Origin: DAOVRL01 sp964459805
Lineage (GTDB): Bacteria; Planctomycetota; Phycisphaerae; Sedimentisphaerales; Anaerobacaceae
Direction: 5' to 3'
DNA length: 5,939 nt
Assembly: GCA_964459805.1 (NCBI GenBank)
Contig: CAYWOD010000213.1
Coordinates: 1 to 5,939 of the forward strand
Positions 1-5,939 of this stretch are shown one piece after another (within the stretch, counting starts at the first letter, position 1; every line of letters starts with the position of its first letter). Below the pieces are notes generated by a model. The model did no database searches, was not told the DNA's origin, and saw only the letters and a program-made list of their open reading frames with translations. The position numbers were made by a program, and so were the translations under genes.

Positions 1-45
1 GTTGCGTATGGTCTTGTCAAAGCTGTCGTCCGCTGGGGACAGCAT
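1..45 (-). CDS. Possible N-terminus of a further downstream gene (partial, weak)
   Basis: An ATG at 43-45 on the minus strand opens a frame of 15 codons (MLSPADDSFDKTIRN) that runs off the window. It is in the direction of the operon, 87 nt after the GH36-like stop, and its third codon positions are GC-rich over this short span. No convincing ribosome-binding site precedes it. A plus-strand frame from 2 to 115 shares the same third positions and could instead be the end of a convergent gene, so this call is tentative. Confidence 0.3.
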   Translation of the reverse strand, partial: MLSPADDSFDKTIRN

Positions 46-51
46 CTTTGA
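17..51. repeat. Imperfect 11-bp hairpin near the left edge
   Basis: TCAAA (17-21) pairs with TTTGA (47-51) and GCTGTC (22-27) pairs with GACAGC (38-43), with a 3-nt bulge (44-46) and a 10-nt loop. In the direction of the genes it comes 82 nt after the GH36-like stop, so it could help end transcription, but no T-run follows. It overlaps the possible start codon of a next gene at 43-45, in which case it may only be coding sequence or could shelter that start. Confidence 0.25.
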
Positions 52-74
52 AGCGGCCGTACAGAGTACCGATA

Positions 75-89
75 TACCCTTGAAGGGTA
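75..89. repeat. Perfect inverted repeat TACCCTT-g-AAGGGTA
   Basis: Two 7-nt arms (75-81 and 83-89) flank a single central G. It lies 43 nt past the stop of the GH36-like gene. Folded as RNA it gives a 5-bp stem with a 5-nt loop, and neither strand continues into a T-run, so a Rho-independent terminator is not well supported. The compact symmetry would also suit a dimeric regulator's operator or an RNA processing site. Confidence 0.4.
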
Positions 90-132
90 GTAAATTCGCG
101 CGAGTAAAATCATAGACTATTATTGTAAGGGC

Positions 133-2169
133 TTAGAGAGGTGTGGCGTCAAAGACCAGGACCTGAAATGGCTTTAGTTCAAATGTGTGCTCTCTTGTCG
201 CAATTAGCACGATGGCGGGTTTGTTTAGGTCTTTCTTCCAGGGACTCTTGAGAGAGTACTTTTCTACAGCACCTTTCGGCAGTTCGAAGGCTTTTGCGAT
301 ATCCAGGGTGATACTGCCGGGCTTGTCGTGAGGGTTGCGGAGCGACAGGATGCCCTTTCGCTTGGACCACGATGCCCAGCCGTAGATTTCACCCCTGGCG
401 GGGTCACCGCCTACCCAGTGCGTATCCACCAAAACATCCGCATTGCTGCGTGACCATTTTGCGGCCTCGGCCAAAGCGTCCCAGTGGTGCCGTCGCATCA
501 GGGAGGGGGTGATGTACAATTCCTGGCAATCGGTACCGCCTGCGAAGAATGCTCGTATGTCATCGGCCAGATCCCCAGTCTCACCGGGGAGTCCGTGATT
601 GGCGAACATAATACCCTGGGTCATAAGCGAATTAAGCGGGTGAAGGGGTGCGCGAAGGACGACATTATGATAAGTTTCCTTGTCACGGTAGGTGATTTGC
701 TGCTGGCGTTTGGAGCCCCAGCCGTGGGTGCTCCAGTCGGCTCCCGACCGCCAGATCGAGTCACCATACCACAACCAGAATGGTGACGGCCAGGTGCCGG
801 TTGTAATGTTGACGAAGACATCGGGCCTGACCCGGCGAAGGTCGCTGATAAGCCGCAGTAGAGCATTCATATCCCGGGCGAATTCGCTACCGGTCCCCGC
901 CGGTCTGCCGCCGACGCCGATGCCGTCGAACTTGAAGTAATTCAGCCCGTACTCGCGAAGCATTTTCGCACACACATCGCGAAACCTCGCATAATAGACG
1001 GGGCCGGCGAGTGAAAATCCGCTCTTGTTTGTCTCGAAGCCCTGCTGTTGGCCGTATTTTAGCCTTTCGCGCTTCGCCTGGCCATAGCCGCCAAAAGGAG
1101 AAAGCCAGGCCCCCAAAGCGGAGTCATATTTCTCGGCCATTTTCTCCAGCGAGGTGAATCCGTTGGGAAAACCCTTGTGAAACTGCCACAAGGAGGCGGG
1201 GTCGTCCCACCCGTCATCCAACGCGAACGAATCCATTCGTACCTTTCGCTGTTTGATGAGCTCATTTGCGAACAGCTCGATCACCTCCAGAAATTCCGCT
1301 TCCTGTATTTTCTCGGCGCCGTAGCCGATGTCATACCAACTATTGTAATGGAGGAACGGTCTGTATGGGTGCGCCCTCTCACGTTCGACATAATACAGAA
1401 AGCCGCGGCGCAACTGGCCCTGCGGAACAACGCCCATGACCAAGCTTTGCACAATTGGCTCACCCGGCTTGAGCAAAATAGCGTGAGGCAAACTGCACCG
1501 CAAAGGCTTTGAGCTCGCCTGCAATATGTGACTCTTTGATAGGGGGTGCTCGTAAGCGAAAAACATGTTGCCCACCACCACAGGCGATCCATCCACCGTG
1601 CCCATGACCTTCGCGTTCGATTCGCGCAGCTCGATCAGCACGATTTCTTCGATGTTGATTGATTTATTTGCTGCGGTTAGTGTCAGCTCTTGCCGGACAT
1701 AATTCGAGCCGTGGCGCAAAATCGCGTGCCATTCGACATTCAGGTTATTGTCCGAAGAGGCCAGCTTGACGGAGATTTGCTTGCCGCCAAAGCATTCGGC
1801 CAGTCGGCATGACTCGCTGTTCGGCTCCAAATTCTTTAGGTCAGGCCCGCGAACGACCTTCAAATCGGAAGCCTTTGTCACCTGCCCACCCTCCAAAACC
1901 AATAGAAAGCATTGAGCCTCTGCTAATTGCAGCGTGCTTGCGGCGAGCTTATTGCTGACGTATCCGGGTTTGAGTCGTCCTTCGGAAGTATCCCAGGTAC
2001 ACGAGATCAGCGTGTTTTGTAAAATAAGCTCATCGTTGAGCACGCTGCCTTTAGCATCACCCGGTGCGGGGCCCGGAAACTCAAGTCTTGATTCCGCTCG
2101 TGCGGGAGTGGTAAGGAGCGAGGCTGCCAATATCGCTGCGCCTATAAACGAGAGTTTTTTTTCAGCCAT
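133..2169 (-). CDS. Secreted GH36-like alpha-galactosidase / alpha-N-acetylgalactosaminidase (clan GH-D)
   Basis: Predicted 678-residue exported glycoside hydrolase that would release alpha-linked galactose or GalNAc by a retaining mechanism. Seen in the sequence: a Sec signal peptide (charged MAEKK, hydrophobic residues 6-20, A-R-A at 23-25, likely cut before E26, no lipobox Cys). An N-terminal beta-rich region follows (about 27-265), then a barrel beginning near HYNSW (274-278), with LDDGW at 317-321, the nucleophile motif K413-F-D415 inside YFKFDGIG, and D478 in WRSGAD as likely acid/base. D478 lies 63 residues after D415, close to the spacing known in GH36. Residues from about 590 form a C-terminal beta-sandwich. 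The start is supported by AAGGA 6 nt upstream. It follows the URO-D gene by 68 nt and probably shares its transcript. Family-level call is good; GH36 subgroup and the Gal versus GalNAc choice are not settled. Other clan-D or GH31-like enzymes are the alternatives. Confidence 0.82.
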   Translation of the reverse strand: MAEKKLSFIGAAILAASLLTTPARAESRLEFPGPAPGDAKGSVLNDELILQNTLISCTWDTSEGRLKPGYVSNKLAASTLQLAEAQCFLLVLEGGQVTKASDLKVVRGPDLKNLEPNSESCRLAECFGGKQISVKLASSDNNLNVEWHAILRHGSNYVRQELTLTAANKSINIEEIVLIELRESNAKVMGTVDGSPVVVGNMFFAYEHPLSKSHILQASSKPLRCSLPHAILLKPGEPIVQSLVMGVVPQGQLRRGFLYYVERERAHPYRPFLHYNSWYDIGYGAEKIQEAEFLEVIELFANELIKQRKVRMDSFALDDGWDDPASLWQFHKGFPNGFTSLEKMAEKYDSALGAWLSPFGGYGQAKRERLKYGQQQGFETNKSGFSLAGPVYYARFRDVCAKMLREYGLNYFKFDGIGVGGRPAGTGSEFARDMNALLRLISDLRRVRPDVFVNITTGTWPSPFWLWYGDSIWRSGADWSTHGWGSKRQQQITYRDKETYHNVVLRAPLHPLNSLMTQGIMFANHGLPGETGDLADDIRAFFAGGTDCQELYITPSLMRRHHWDALAEAAKWSRSNADVLVDTHWVGGDPARGEIYGWASWSKRKGILSLRNPHDKPGSITLDIAKAFELPKGAVEKYSLKSPWKKDLNKPAIVLIATREHTFELKPFQVLVFDATPL

Positions 2170-2237
2170 CTTTTATCCTTTAGTAATAATCTGATTTGCT
2201 GATAAACAACCATTGTGATAATGCGTACCCGAATAGC

Positions 2238-3311
2238 TCAGGGATTTTGGGCATTCGGTAAACTTCTTACAAATTCAGTTAGTGCGTAAATAGTATTGAG
2301 ATTATAACCGGGTTCGAGGTGATAAACGTATTCGAGGTTGCCGCCGTCGTTCTCTTCGAGAATGCGTTCGGCCCAGCGTAATAGCGGATCCGGGCTTTCT
2401 GCGGACATATCGTGCGGCAAGGGGGCCACACTTATCGGCATTTCTTTTCCGAATACTTCCCGTGCTTTACTGATTGATGTATCGCCGCCGAGGTCGAGAG
2501 ACCGGAGATTTTCGATTTTTGAAAATGCTTCGAGATGATTTGTGCTGCGGCCACACGAATGCAGGCGGATGGGCCCAAGTTTCTCGCCGATCTCCGAGGT
2601 TGCCGGCGCCACAAAACGTTCAATCAATTCCGGGCCGACCATGCAGGATGCGCATTCGCCTACATGCACCTCGGTTATGGACAAACGGGCGATTTGCGAA
2701 AAGTGCCGAGACAGGACAACGAAGGCCTCCGCGATCCAGCGCATGATTTCCAGGCAGCGCTGTGGTCCGGTCATCATATCTACGAAGATAGTCTCACCGG
2801 TCAACTTCTGGGCGGAGGTCATGGCTCCGTGTACTGCGGCCCGGCCGGATAGATCCCAGAAAAACGGCGGTATAGGGCGTAGCTGCTTGTGCGAGTCACT
2901 CTGCACACGGCGAATCTGCTGGTCGAAAAGCCTGATTAGCGGGTGATCAAGCAGACTCCCCGGTTCGGGCAAGTCACCGGGGTCTCTGCCCGCGAGACAT
3001 CCGGGTGTGATGTCGGCGTCTTTGTCGTCCTGAGGGACGAAATCAGCACCCAGCAGCGTTCCGAGAATCATATTGGGCTGGATGCCGCCGATCTGAATCT
3101 GGCTCTTGTCCCAGTAGTCTATTTGTCCCAGGTTGGACTCCGAATAGAAAAGTCGCATGCCGGGGAATTGCTCTGCTGCGTATTCATTGCACCGGCAGTC
3201 AATGGCATAGCGTTTGGCGGGGTCAAAATAGTAGTCGCGGTCAAACGCCACGCCCAGGCTTTTGGCCATCCATGCTTTTGAAAGAGTTCCCGAGATACTG
3301 ATCATTTTCAC
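2238..3311 (-). CDS. Uroporphyrinogen decarboxylase (URO-D) fold protein, methyltransferase-like, function unknown
   Basis: A 357-residue cytoplasmic protein with no signal peptide or membrane segment, about the usual length of the URO-D superfamily (HemE and the corrinoid:CoM methyltransferases MtaA, MtbA, CmuA). Family-like features: residues about 150-200 (FFWDLSGRAAVHGAM, then TGPQRCLEIMRWIAEAF), a GPELIERFVAPATSEIGEKLG helix region at 226-246, and H251-S-C253-G254, the HxCG motif that carries His and Cys zinc ligands in MtaA/MtbA. The C-terminal stretch HLEPGYNLNT (331-340) lies where those enzymes have their third ligand Cys, and no Cys is there. It is unlikely to be true HemE: the HxCG motif and the catabolic context argue against heme synthesis. 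Such paralogues are common near sugar genes in PVC bacteria but I know of no assigned reaction. The first codon is GTG at 3311, directly after an in-frame TGA; ATG at 3305 is an equally good start, two codons later. Confidence 0.8.
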   Translation of the reverse strand: MKMISISGTLSKAWMAKSLGVAFDRDYYFDPAKRYAIDCRCNEYAAEQFPGMRLFYSESNLGQIDYWDKSQIQIGGIQPNMILGTLLGADFVPQDDKDADITPGCLAGRDPGDLPEPGSLLDHPLIRLFDQQIRRVQSDSHKQLRPIPPFFWDLSGRAAVHGAMTSAQKLTGETIFVDMMTGPQRCLEIMRWIAEAFVVLSRHFSQIARLSITEVHVGECASCMVGPELIERFVAPATSEIGEKLGPIRLHSCGRSTNHLEAFSKIENLRSLDLGGDTSISKAREVFGKEMPISVAPLPHDMSAESPDPLLRWAERILEENDGGNLEYVYHLEPGYNLNTIYALTEFVRSLPNAQNP

Positions 3312-3319
3312 TCAAGCCT
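3303..3319 (-). promoter_or_regulatory. Ambiguous translation start of the URO-D-like gene (GTG 3311 or ATG 3305)
   Basis: Reading the minus strand, AGG (3317-3319) lies 5 nt before GTG (3309-3311), and GAG (3311-3313) lies 5 nt before ATG (3303-3305). An in-frame TGA at 3312-3314 rules out any earlier start. Both ribosome-binding matches are weak, unlike the clear AAGGA or GGAG sites of the other three genes, so translation of this gene may be weaker. The choice changes the protein by only two residues. Confidence 0.5.
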
Positions 3320-3378
3320 GTTACTATCGAGTGTTGCAGGTCCGCTCGCCGGCGGTGCCGTCAGACTACCGGAGGCGG

Positions 3379-4737
3379 CTACGCAGTCATATCGAGGGCG
3401 AAGCGAGGTTCTCTCGTCTGCCACTTTCCTCGCGTGAAGTCGGGGACCTTGACCGGAACACTACCCTTGGCAATTGATATTTCCGAGAGTGGTCCGTGCA
3501 CACACATAATCACGGAGTCATAGACGTCAATCGGTGTTTGCACTCTATTCTTAACGGCCCGAACAAACAGCCTCAACTCAAGCATGTCGGTGCCGCCGTG
3601 GCCACCTTCAGCGGCGCTTCCTTTGGTCCAGGCGTGTCGGAATTTCTCATGATAGGGAGGAAATGGCTCCCACTGGTGATATTTTGGGCTCTTGCCCTTT
3701 ATGTAAACGGCGTCTCGCTGTTCGTTGTAAAGACCACGAGTGCCCTGAATAAGCCAACGATTGTCATAGGGTCGCGGCAACTGCATGTCGTAGTTAATGA
3801 CGATTGATTTGCCTTTCTTGGTCCGGACAGTAGTGGTTACAATGTCGCCCTGGGCAAACTTGCGTTCGGCGTTGGGGTGGTCCGGTCCGAATCTCTCGGC
3901 GAAATGCTCATTGATGCCCACGGCGTCGGTGGCCGTGGAGGTCACATAGTCGAAGTAATCGCCGCAGTTGATGTCCATCCAGCTAATGACCGGTCCCAAT
4001 TGGTGAGTCGGGTATTGGTCACGGTTGTGCTCGACGAGGTATTTGGCGGGCCAACGGTCCGCTCCGGTTCCGCTTTCAAAGAACCAATGGTCAATGCAGT
4101 CGTGCGAATGAGCGCAATGACAGTGCATAATCTTACCAAGCAAACCCTTCCGAATCATGTTGAGCAGGGCCAGGTTGTCACTGCGAAAGCTCCAGTTCTC
4201 GAGCATCATACACGGGATGCCGGTCTGCTCAGATGTATCGACCAGTTCCCAGCATTCATCAAGGGTGTAGGCGGCCGGCACCTCCACGCCGGCATACTTG
4301 CCCGCTTTCATCGCATAGACCGCCATCGGCGTATGCCACTGCCAGTACGTGGTTATGATGAGCGCGTCTATGTCGTCACGTTCGGCAAGCTTCTTCCAAA
4401 TGTGCTCACTGCCGGAGTAAGCCTGCGGTTTCGGCTGACCCGCTCTGATGACCCGCTGCTGGGCTGCCTCGGCTCGCTTCGGATGGATGTCGCAGACCGC
4501 GCGGATCTGGACATCTTCCTTCATCTGCAGCAGGTTGCCCATAAGGCTGTTGCCGCGTCCGCCCATGCCAATAATGCCTATTCGGACTTTTTCGATGGCC
4601 GGCAGATTAACCTCTTTTGGTGAAGATACGTCCGGCTTCGCATCTGGAGCCGCTAACTGGACGCCACCAAAGGAGATTCCGACGCCGACAGCCGTGCCGG
4701 CTTTCAAGAATCGTCTGCGGTTGACTTCATAGGTCAT
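3379..4737 (-). CDS. Tat-exported Gfo/Idh/MocA family protein, GH109-like (alpha-N-acetylgalactosaminidase family)
   Basis: A 452-residue protein, close to the roughly 450 residues typical of GH109. It has a twin-arginine signal (NRRRFLK, residues 6-12, then a hydrophobic stretch to about 30), so it probably folds around NAD in the cytoplasm before export. The Rossmann motif is G57-M-G-G-R-G62. GH109-like blocks follow: GVEVPAAYTLDECWELVDTSE (from 150; written here as two joined parts, GVEVPAAYT and LDECWELVDTSE), MMLEN (177-181), YPTH (242-245), LPRPY (320-324), QGTRGLY (331-337) and YHQWEP (353-358). In the family, NAD-dependent oxidation at C3, elimination and water addition cleave alpha-GalNAc; the YPTH Tyr and His are the catalytic pair known from the characterised Elizabethkingia enzyme. 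Unusual is a Cys/His-rich run at 205-217, where family members I recall read more like HAECGYQHD. The start has GGAG 8 nt upstream (4746-4749). Many GH109-like planctomycete proteins are uncharacterised, so the activity is inferred. Confidence 0.8.
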   Translation of the reverse strand: MTYEVNRRRFLKAGTAVGVGISFGGVQLAAPDAKPDVSSPKEVNLPAIEKVRIGIIGMGGRGNSLMGNLLQMKEDVQIRAVCDIHPKRAEAAQQRVIRAGQPKPQAYSGSEHIWKKLAERDDIDALIITTYWQWHTPMAVYAMKAGKYAGVEVPAAYTLDECWELVDTSEQTGIPCMMLENWSFRSDNLALLNMIRKGLLGKIMHCHCAHSHDCIDHWFFESGTGADRWPAKYLVEHNRDQYPTHQLGPVISWMDINCGDYFDYVTSTATDAVGINEHFAERFGPDHPNAERKFAQGDIVTTTVRTKKGKSIVINYDMQLPRPYDNRWLIQGTRGLYNEQRDAVYIKGKSPKYHQWEPFPPYHEKFRHAWTKGSAAEGGHGGTDMLELRLFVRAVKNRVQTPIDVYDSVIMCVHGPLSEISIAKGSVPVKVPDFTRGKWQTREPRFALDMTA

Positions 4738-4769
4738 AGCGCTTTCTCCAAGACAGTAGGTACCGTGCC

Positions 4770-4800
4770 CACGTGGTTGCCCTCAATGGCAAAGGACGTG
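4770..4800. repeat. Imperfect hairpin in the 107-nt gap between the two oxidoreductase genes
   Basis: Outer arms CACGT (4770-4774) and ACGTG (4796-4800) enclose inner arms TTGCC (4777-4781) and GGCAA (4788-4792), with a 2/3-nt internal loop and a 6-nt apical loop. The outer left arm is also part of the 8-bp palindrome CCACGTGG (4769-4776). No T-run follows on the minus strand, so it is not a standard intrinsic terminator. It lies 33 nt upstream of the Tat-protein start and could be an mRNA processing or stabilising element, a protein site, or chance. Confidence 0.3.
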
Positions 4801-4844
4801 CATGCCCAAAAAGAGACAAGAGTATTTCATGATCTATTGCTCAT

Positions 4845-5852
4845 TTAACCGACCATGACCGGCTCGCCCGATTCAGCGGAGAGGTCCGCCGCAAAGCAGA
4901 CCGCTTGAGTTTGGGCTGCGTCGTCGAGGTCGGGGAAGGGTTGCTTATCGTCAATAATGCAATCAAGAAAGTGGGAAACTTCACCCTCAAAAGGATGATG
5001 GGTAACATCGCCGCTATCCGGAAGGACACAGGGGATTTTCAGGAAATTGTCCTGCCCTGGAAAAAGCTTGGGCGCAAAAAGCTCATCATTACGCAGGCTG
5101 GCCCGGGTCCCGTAGATCCCGATGTTGAACCTGTAAGGCATCTGTGCGTCGAAGGTCGTTGTACTGCGCCCGATCTTACCGTCTTTGAATTTAACATTGA
5201 CTGAAATTGTGCCCGGGTATTCTATGGGGTTTTCGGTTTTCGCCTGGTAAGCGCAAACCTGCTCGACTTCGCTCCGGGCAAACCAGCGCAGCGCATCTAT
5301 CGCGTGGCAGCCTCCTGTTAGGATTGCGGTTCCACTTTGTTCTCTGCTGGCGTACCATTTCTCTTCGGGAGTCATCCATATCCGGTGCATATAATCGACC
5401 TCGACCATAAAGATATCGCCGAAGACCCCCTGCTCAATCAGGTCGTCGATAGTCATCAACAGCGGATTCCAGTGCAGTACGAAGCCGACCAAAGTCTTAA
5501 CCTTGTTCTTTTTGACGGCATCCTGCTGCTTTAGTACATCTTGCATCGTTATTGCCGGCGGCTTTTCGATTATAACATGCTTGCCGGCCTCCGCCGCCGC
5601 AACGACATATTTTGTGTGCAGGTTATGCGGCGTGCAGACAACGACAATATCAATGTCGTTCTGCTCAAGCATAACATTGGCGTCTGTCTCGATGCCGCAT
5701 TGCAAATCGTACTGATCGCGGTATCTTTGTGCGTTTGTGCGATGGCGACTAACCAGTGTTCGCACCTCTGATCGCTCATCATTTTGAAAGGCCTTTATGT
5801 ATTCTCCCGCCACCCAGCCGCAGCCGATAATTCCAATACCCAATTTTTTCAT
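4845..5852 (-). CDS. Cytoplasmic NAD(P)-dependent Gfo/Idh/MocA family oxidoreductase
   Basis: A 335-residue sugar or polyol dehydrogenase-type protein without a signal peptide, of normal length for the family. The N-terminal Rossmann domain (1 to about 120) starts with GIGIIGCGWVAG (5-16; G10, G12, A15), continues with VVVCTPHNLH (70-79), and ends its first part with EKPPA (96-100), whose Lys is catalytic in inositol dehydrogenase. The C-terminal alpha/beta domain carries GGCHAID (180-186), matching the family's G-x-H-x-x-D. The Asp usually found four residues before that His is T179 here, so catalysis or substrate may differ from inositol dehydrogenase. AAGGA at 5861-5865 sits 8 nt before the ATG, and the upstream gene ends 14 nt before it, indicating co-transcription. 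Likely role: oxidation or reduction of a sugar or keto-sugar released by the exported enzymes; substrate not predictable from sequence. Confidence 0.85.
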   Translation of the reverse strand: MKKLGIGIIGCGWVAGEYIKAFQNDERSEVRTLVSRHRTNAQRYRDQYDLQCGIETDANVMLEQNDIDIVVVCTPHNLHTKYVVAAAEAGKHVIIEKPPAITMQDVLKQQDAVKKNKVKTLVGFVLHWNPLLMTIDDLIEQGVFGDIFMVEVDYMHRIWMTPEEKWYASREQSGTAILTGGCHAIDALRWFARSEVEQVCAYQAKTENPIEYPGTISVNVKFKDGKIGRSTTTFDAQMPYRFNIGIYGTRASLRNDELFAPKLFPGQDNFLKIPCVLPDSGDVTHHPFEGEVSHFLDCIIDDKQPFPDLDDAAQTQAVCFAADLSAESGEPVMVG

Positions 5853-5866
5853 AAGTTGTTTCCTTT

Positions 5867-5939
5867 TCAGTAAATATCTGTGATCGGATGCTTGTCGAGT
5901 GGACGGTAATTCACATCCGCTGCGTCGAGCCGCTTGAGA
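5867..5939 (-). CDS. C-terminal end of an upstream gene (partial, product unknown)
   Basis: The minus strand is open from the window edge for 23 codons and stops with TGA at 5867-5869. The peptide begins LKRLDAADVNY and ends RPLDKHPITDIY, with balanced, protein-like composition. The stop is 14 nt before the ATG of the next gene, and that gene's ribosome-binding site lies between them, a typical operon junction. The other two minus frames give less plausible peptides or run through the ribosome-binding site. I cannot name the family from so short a tail; a sugar isomerase/epimerase or another dehydrogenase would fit the locus but that is only context. Confidence 0.55.
   Translation of the reverse strand, partial: LKRLDAADVNYRPLDKHPITDIY

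Noticed and set aside
1281..1592. 103-codon minus-strand open frame within the GH36-like gene in another frame
   Set aside because: Composition is rich in Cys, Arg and Trp with no family signal, and the GH36 frame is intact across it, so it is not evidence of a frameshift.
2196..2221. Near-repeats TTGCTGATAA and TTGTGATAA in the AT-rich gap before the GH36-like gene
   Set aside because: Short, imperfect and in AT-rich sequence where chance matches are expected; no convincing promoter boxes beside them.
2542..2946. 134-codon plus-strand open frame opposite the URO-D-like gene
   Set aside because: Arg/Cys/Ser-rich composition, no recognisable motif, and full overlap with a recognised family protein mark it as a shadow.
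3341..3378. GC-rich gap with CGCCGGCG and partial CCGC/GCGG pairing, considered as a terminator between the Tat-exported and URO-D-like genes
   Set aside because: Only short broken stems can be drawn and no T-run follows on the minus strand.
3877..4623. 248-codon open frame on the plus strand, antisense to the Tat-exported gene
   Set aside because: It mirrors the codon structure of the well-supported minus-strand gene, gives no recognisable domain, and has no independent support; such long antisense shadows are common opposite genes of this base composition.
4783..4830. 15-codon minus-strand open frame in the gap before the Tat-exported gene, a possible leader peptide
   Set aside because: No ribosome-binding site ahead of its ATG, and no run of repeated codons or terminator/antiterminator pair to suggest attenuation.

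Overview
The window reads as part of a carbohydrate-catabolic operon from a bacterium of the PVC group. A planctomycete of the Phycisphaerae type is my best guess, with Lentisphaerae, Kiritimatiellota or Verrucomicrobia also possible. The guess rests on gene content: a Tat-exported GH109-like Gfo/Idh/MocA protein, a second cytoplasmic Gfo/Idh/MocA dehydrogenase, a uroporphyrinogen-decarboxylase-fold (URO-D) protein of unknown role and a secreted GH36-like glycosidase. No rRNA or other phylogenetic marker is present to confirm it.

Layout, in transcription order (all on the minus strand, so right to left): the last codons of an upstream gene (5867-5939); a cytoplasmic Gfo/Idh/MocA oxidoreductase (4845-5852) starting 14 nt after it; a 107-nt gap with an imperfect hairpin; a Tat-signal GH109-like oxidoreductase/glycosidase (3379-4737); a 67-nt GC-rich gap; a URO-D family protein (2238-3311) with a GTG or nearby ATG start; a 68-nt AT-rich gap; a Sec-secreted GH36-like alpha-galactosidase/alpha-N-acetylgalactosaminidase (133-2169); and a 132-nt tail with a perfect 7-bp inverted repeat and possibly the first 15 codons of a further minus-strand gene (1-45). 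There is no gene-free stretch over 300 nt, no tRNA or rRNA, no CRISPR array and no insertion sequence. The operon promoter must lie beyond the right edge.

Working model (inference): the two exported enzymes act outside the cytoplasm on alpha-linked galactose or GalNAc, GH36 by classical retaining hydrolysis and the GH109-like protein by NAD-dependent oxidation, elimination and addition at the sugar ring. The cytoplasmic dehydrogenase then processes an imported sugar or keto-sugar. The URO-D-fold protein has an HxCG metal-site motif like corrinoid:CoM methyltransferases but lacks the usual distal Cys, and no corrinoid protein is visible. Its job is the main open question here. All four complete genes have intact frames.
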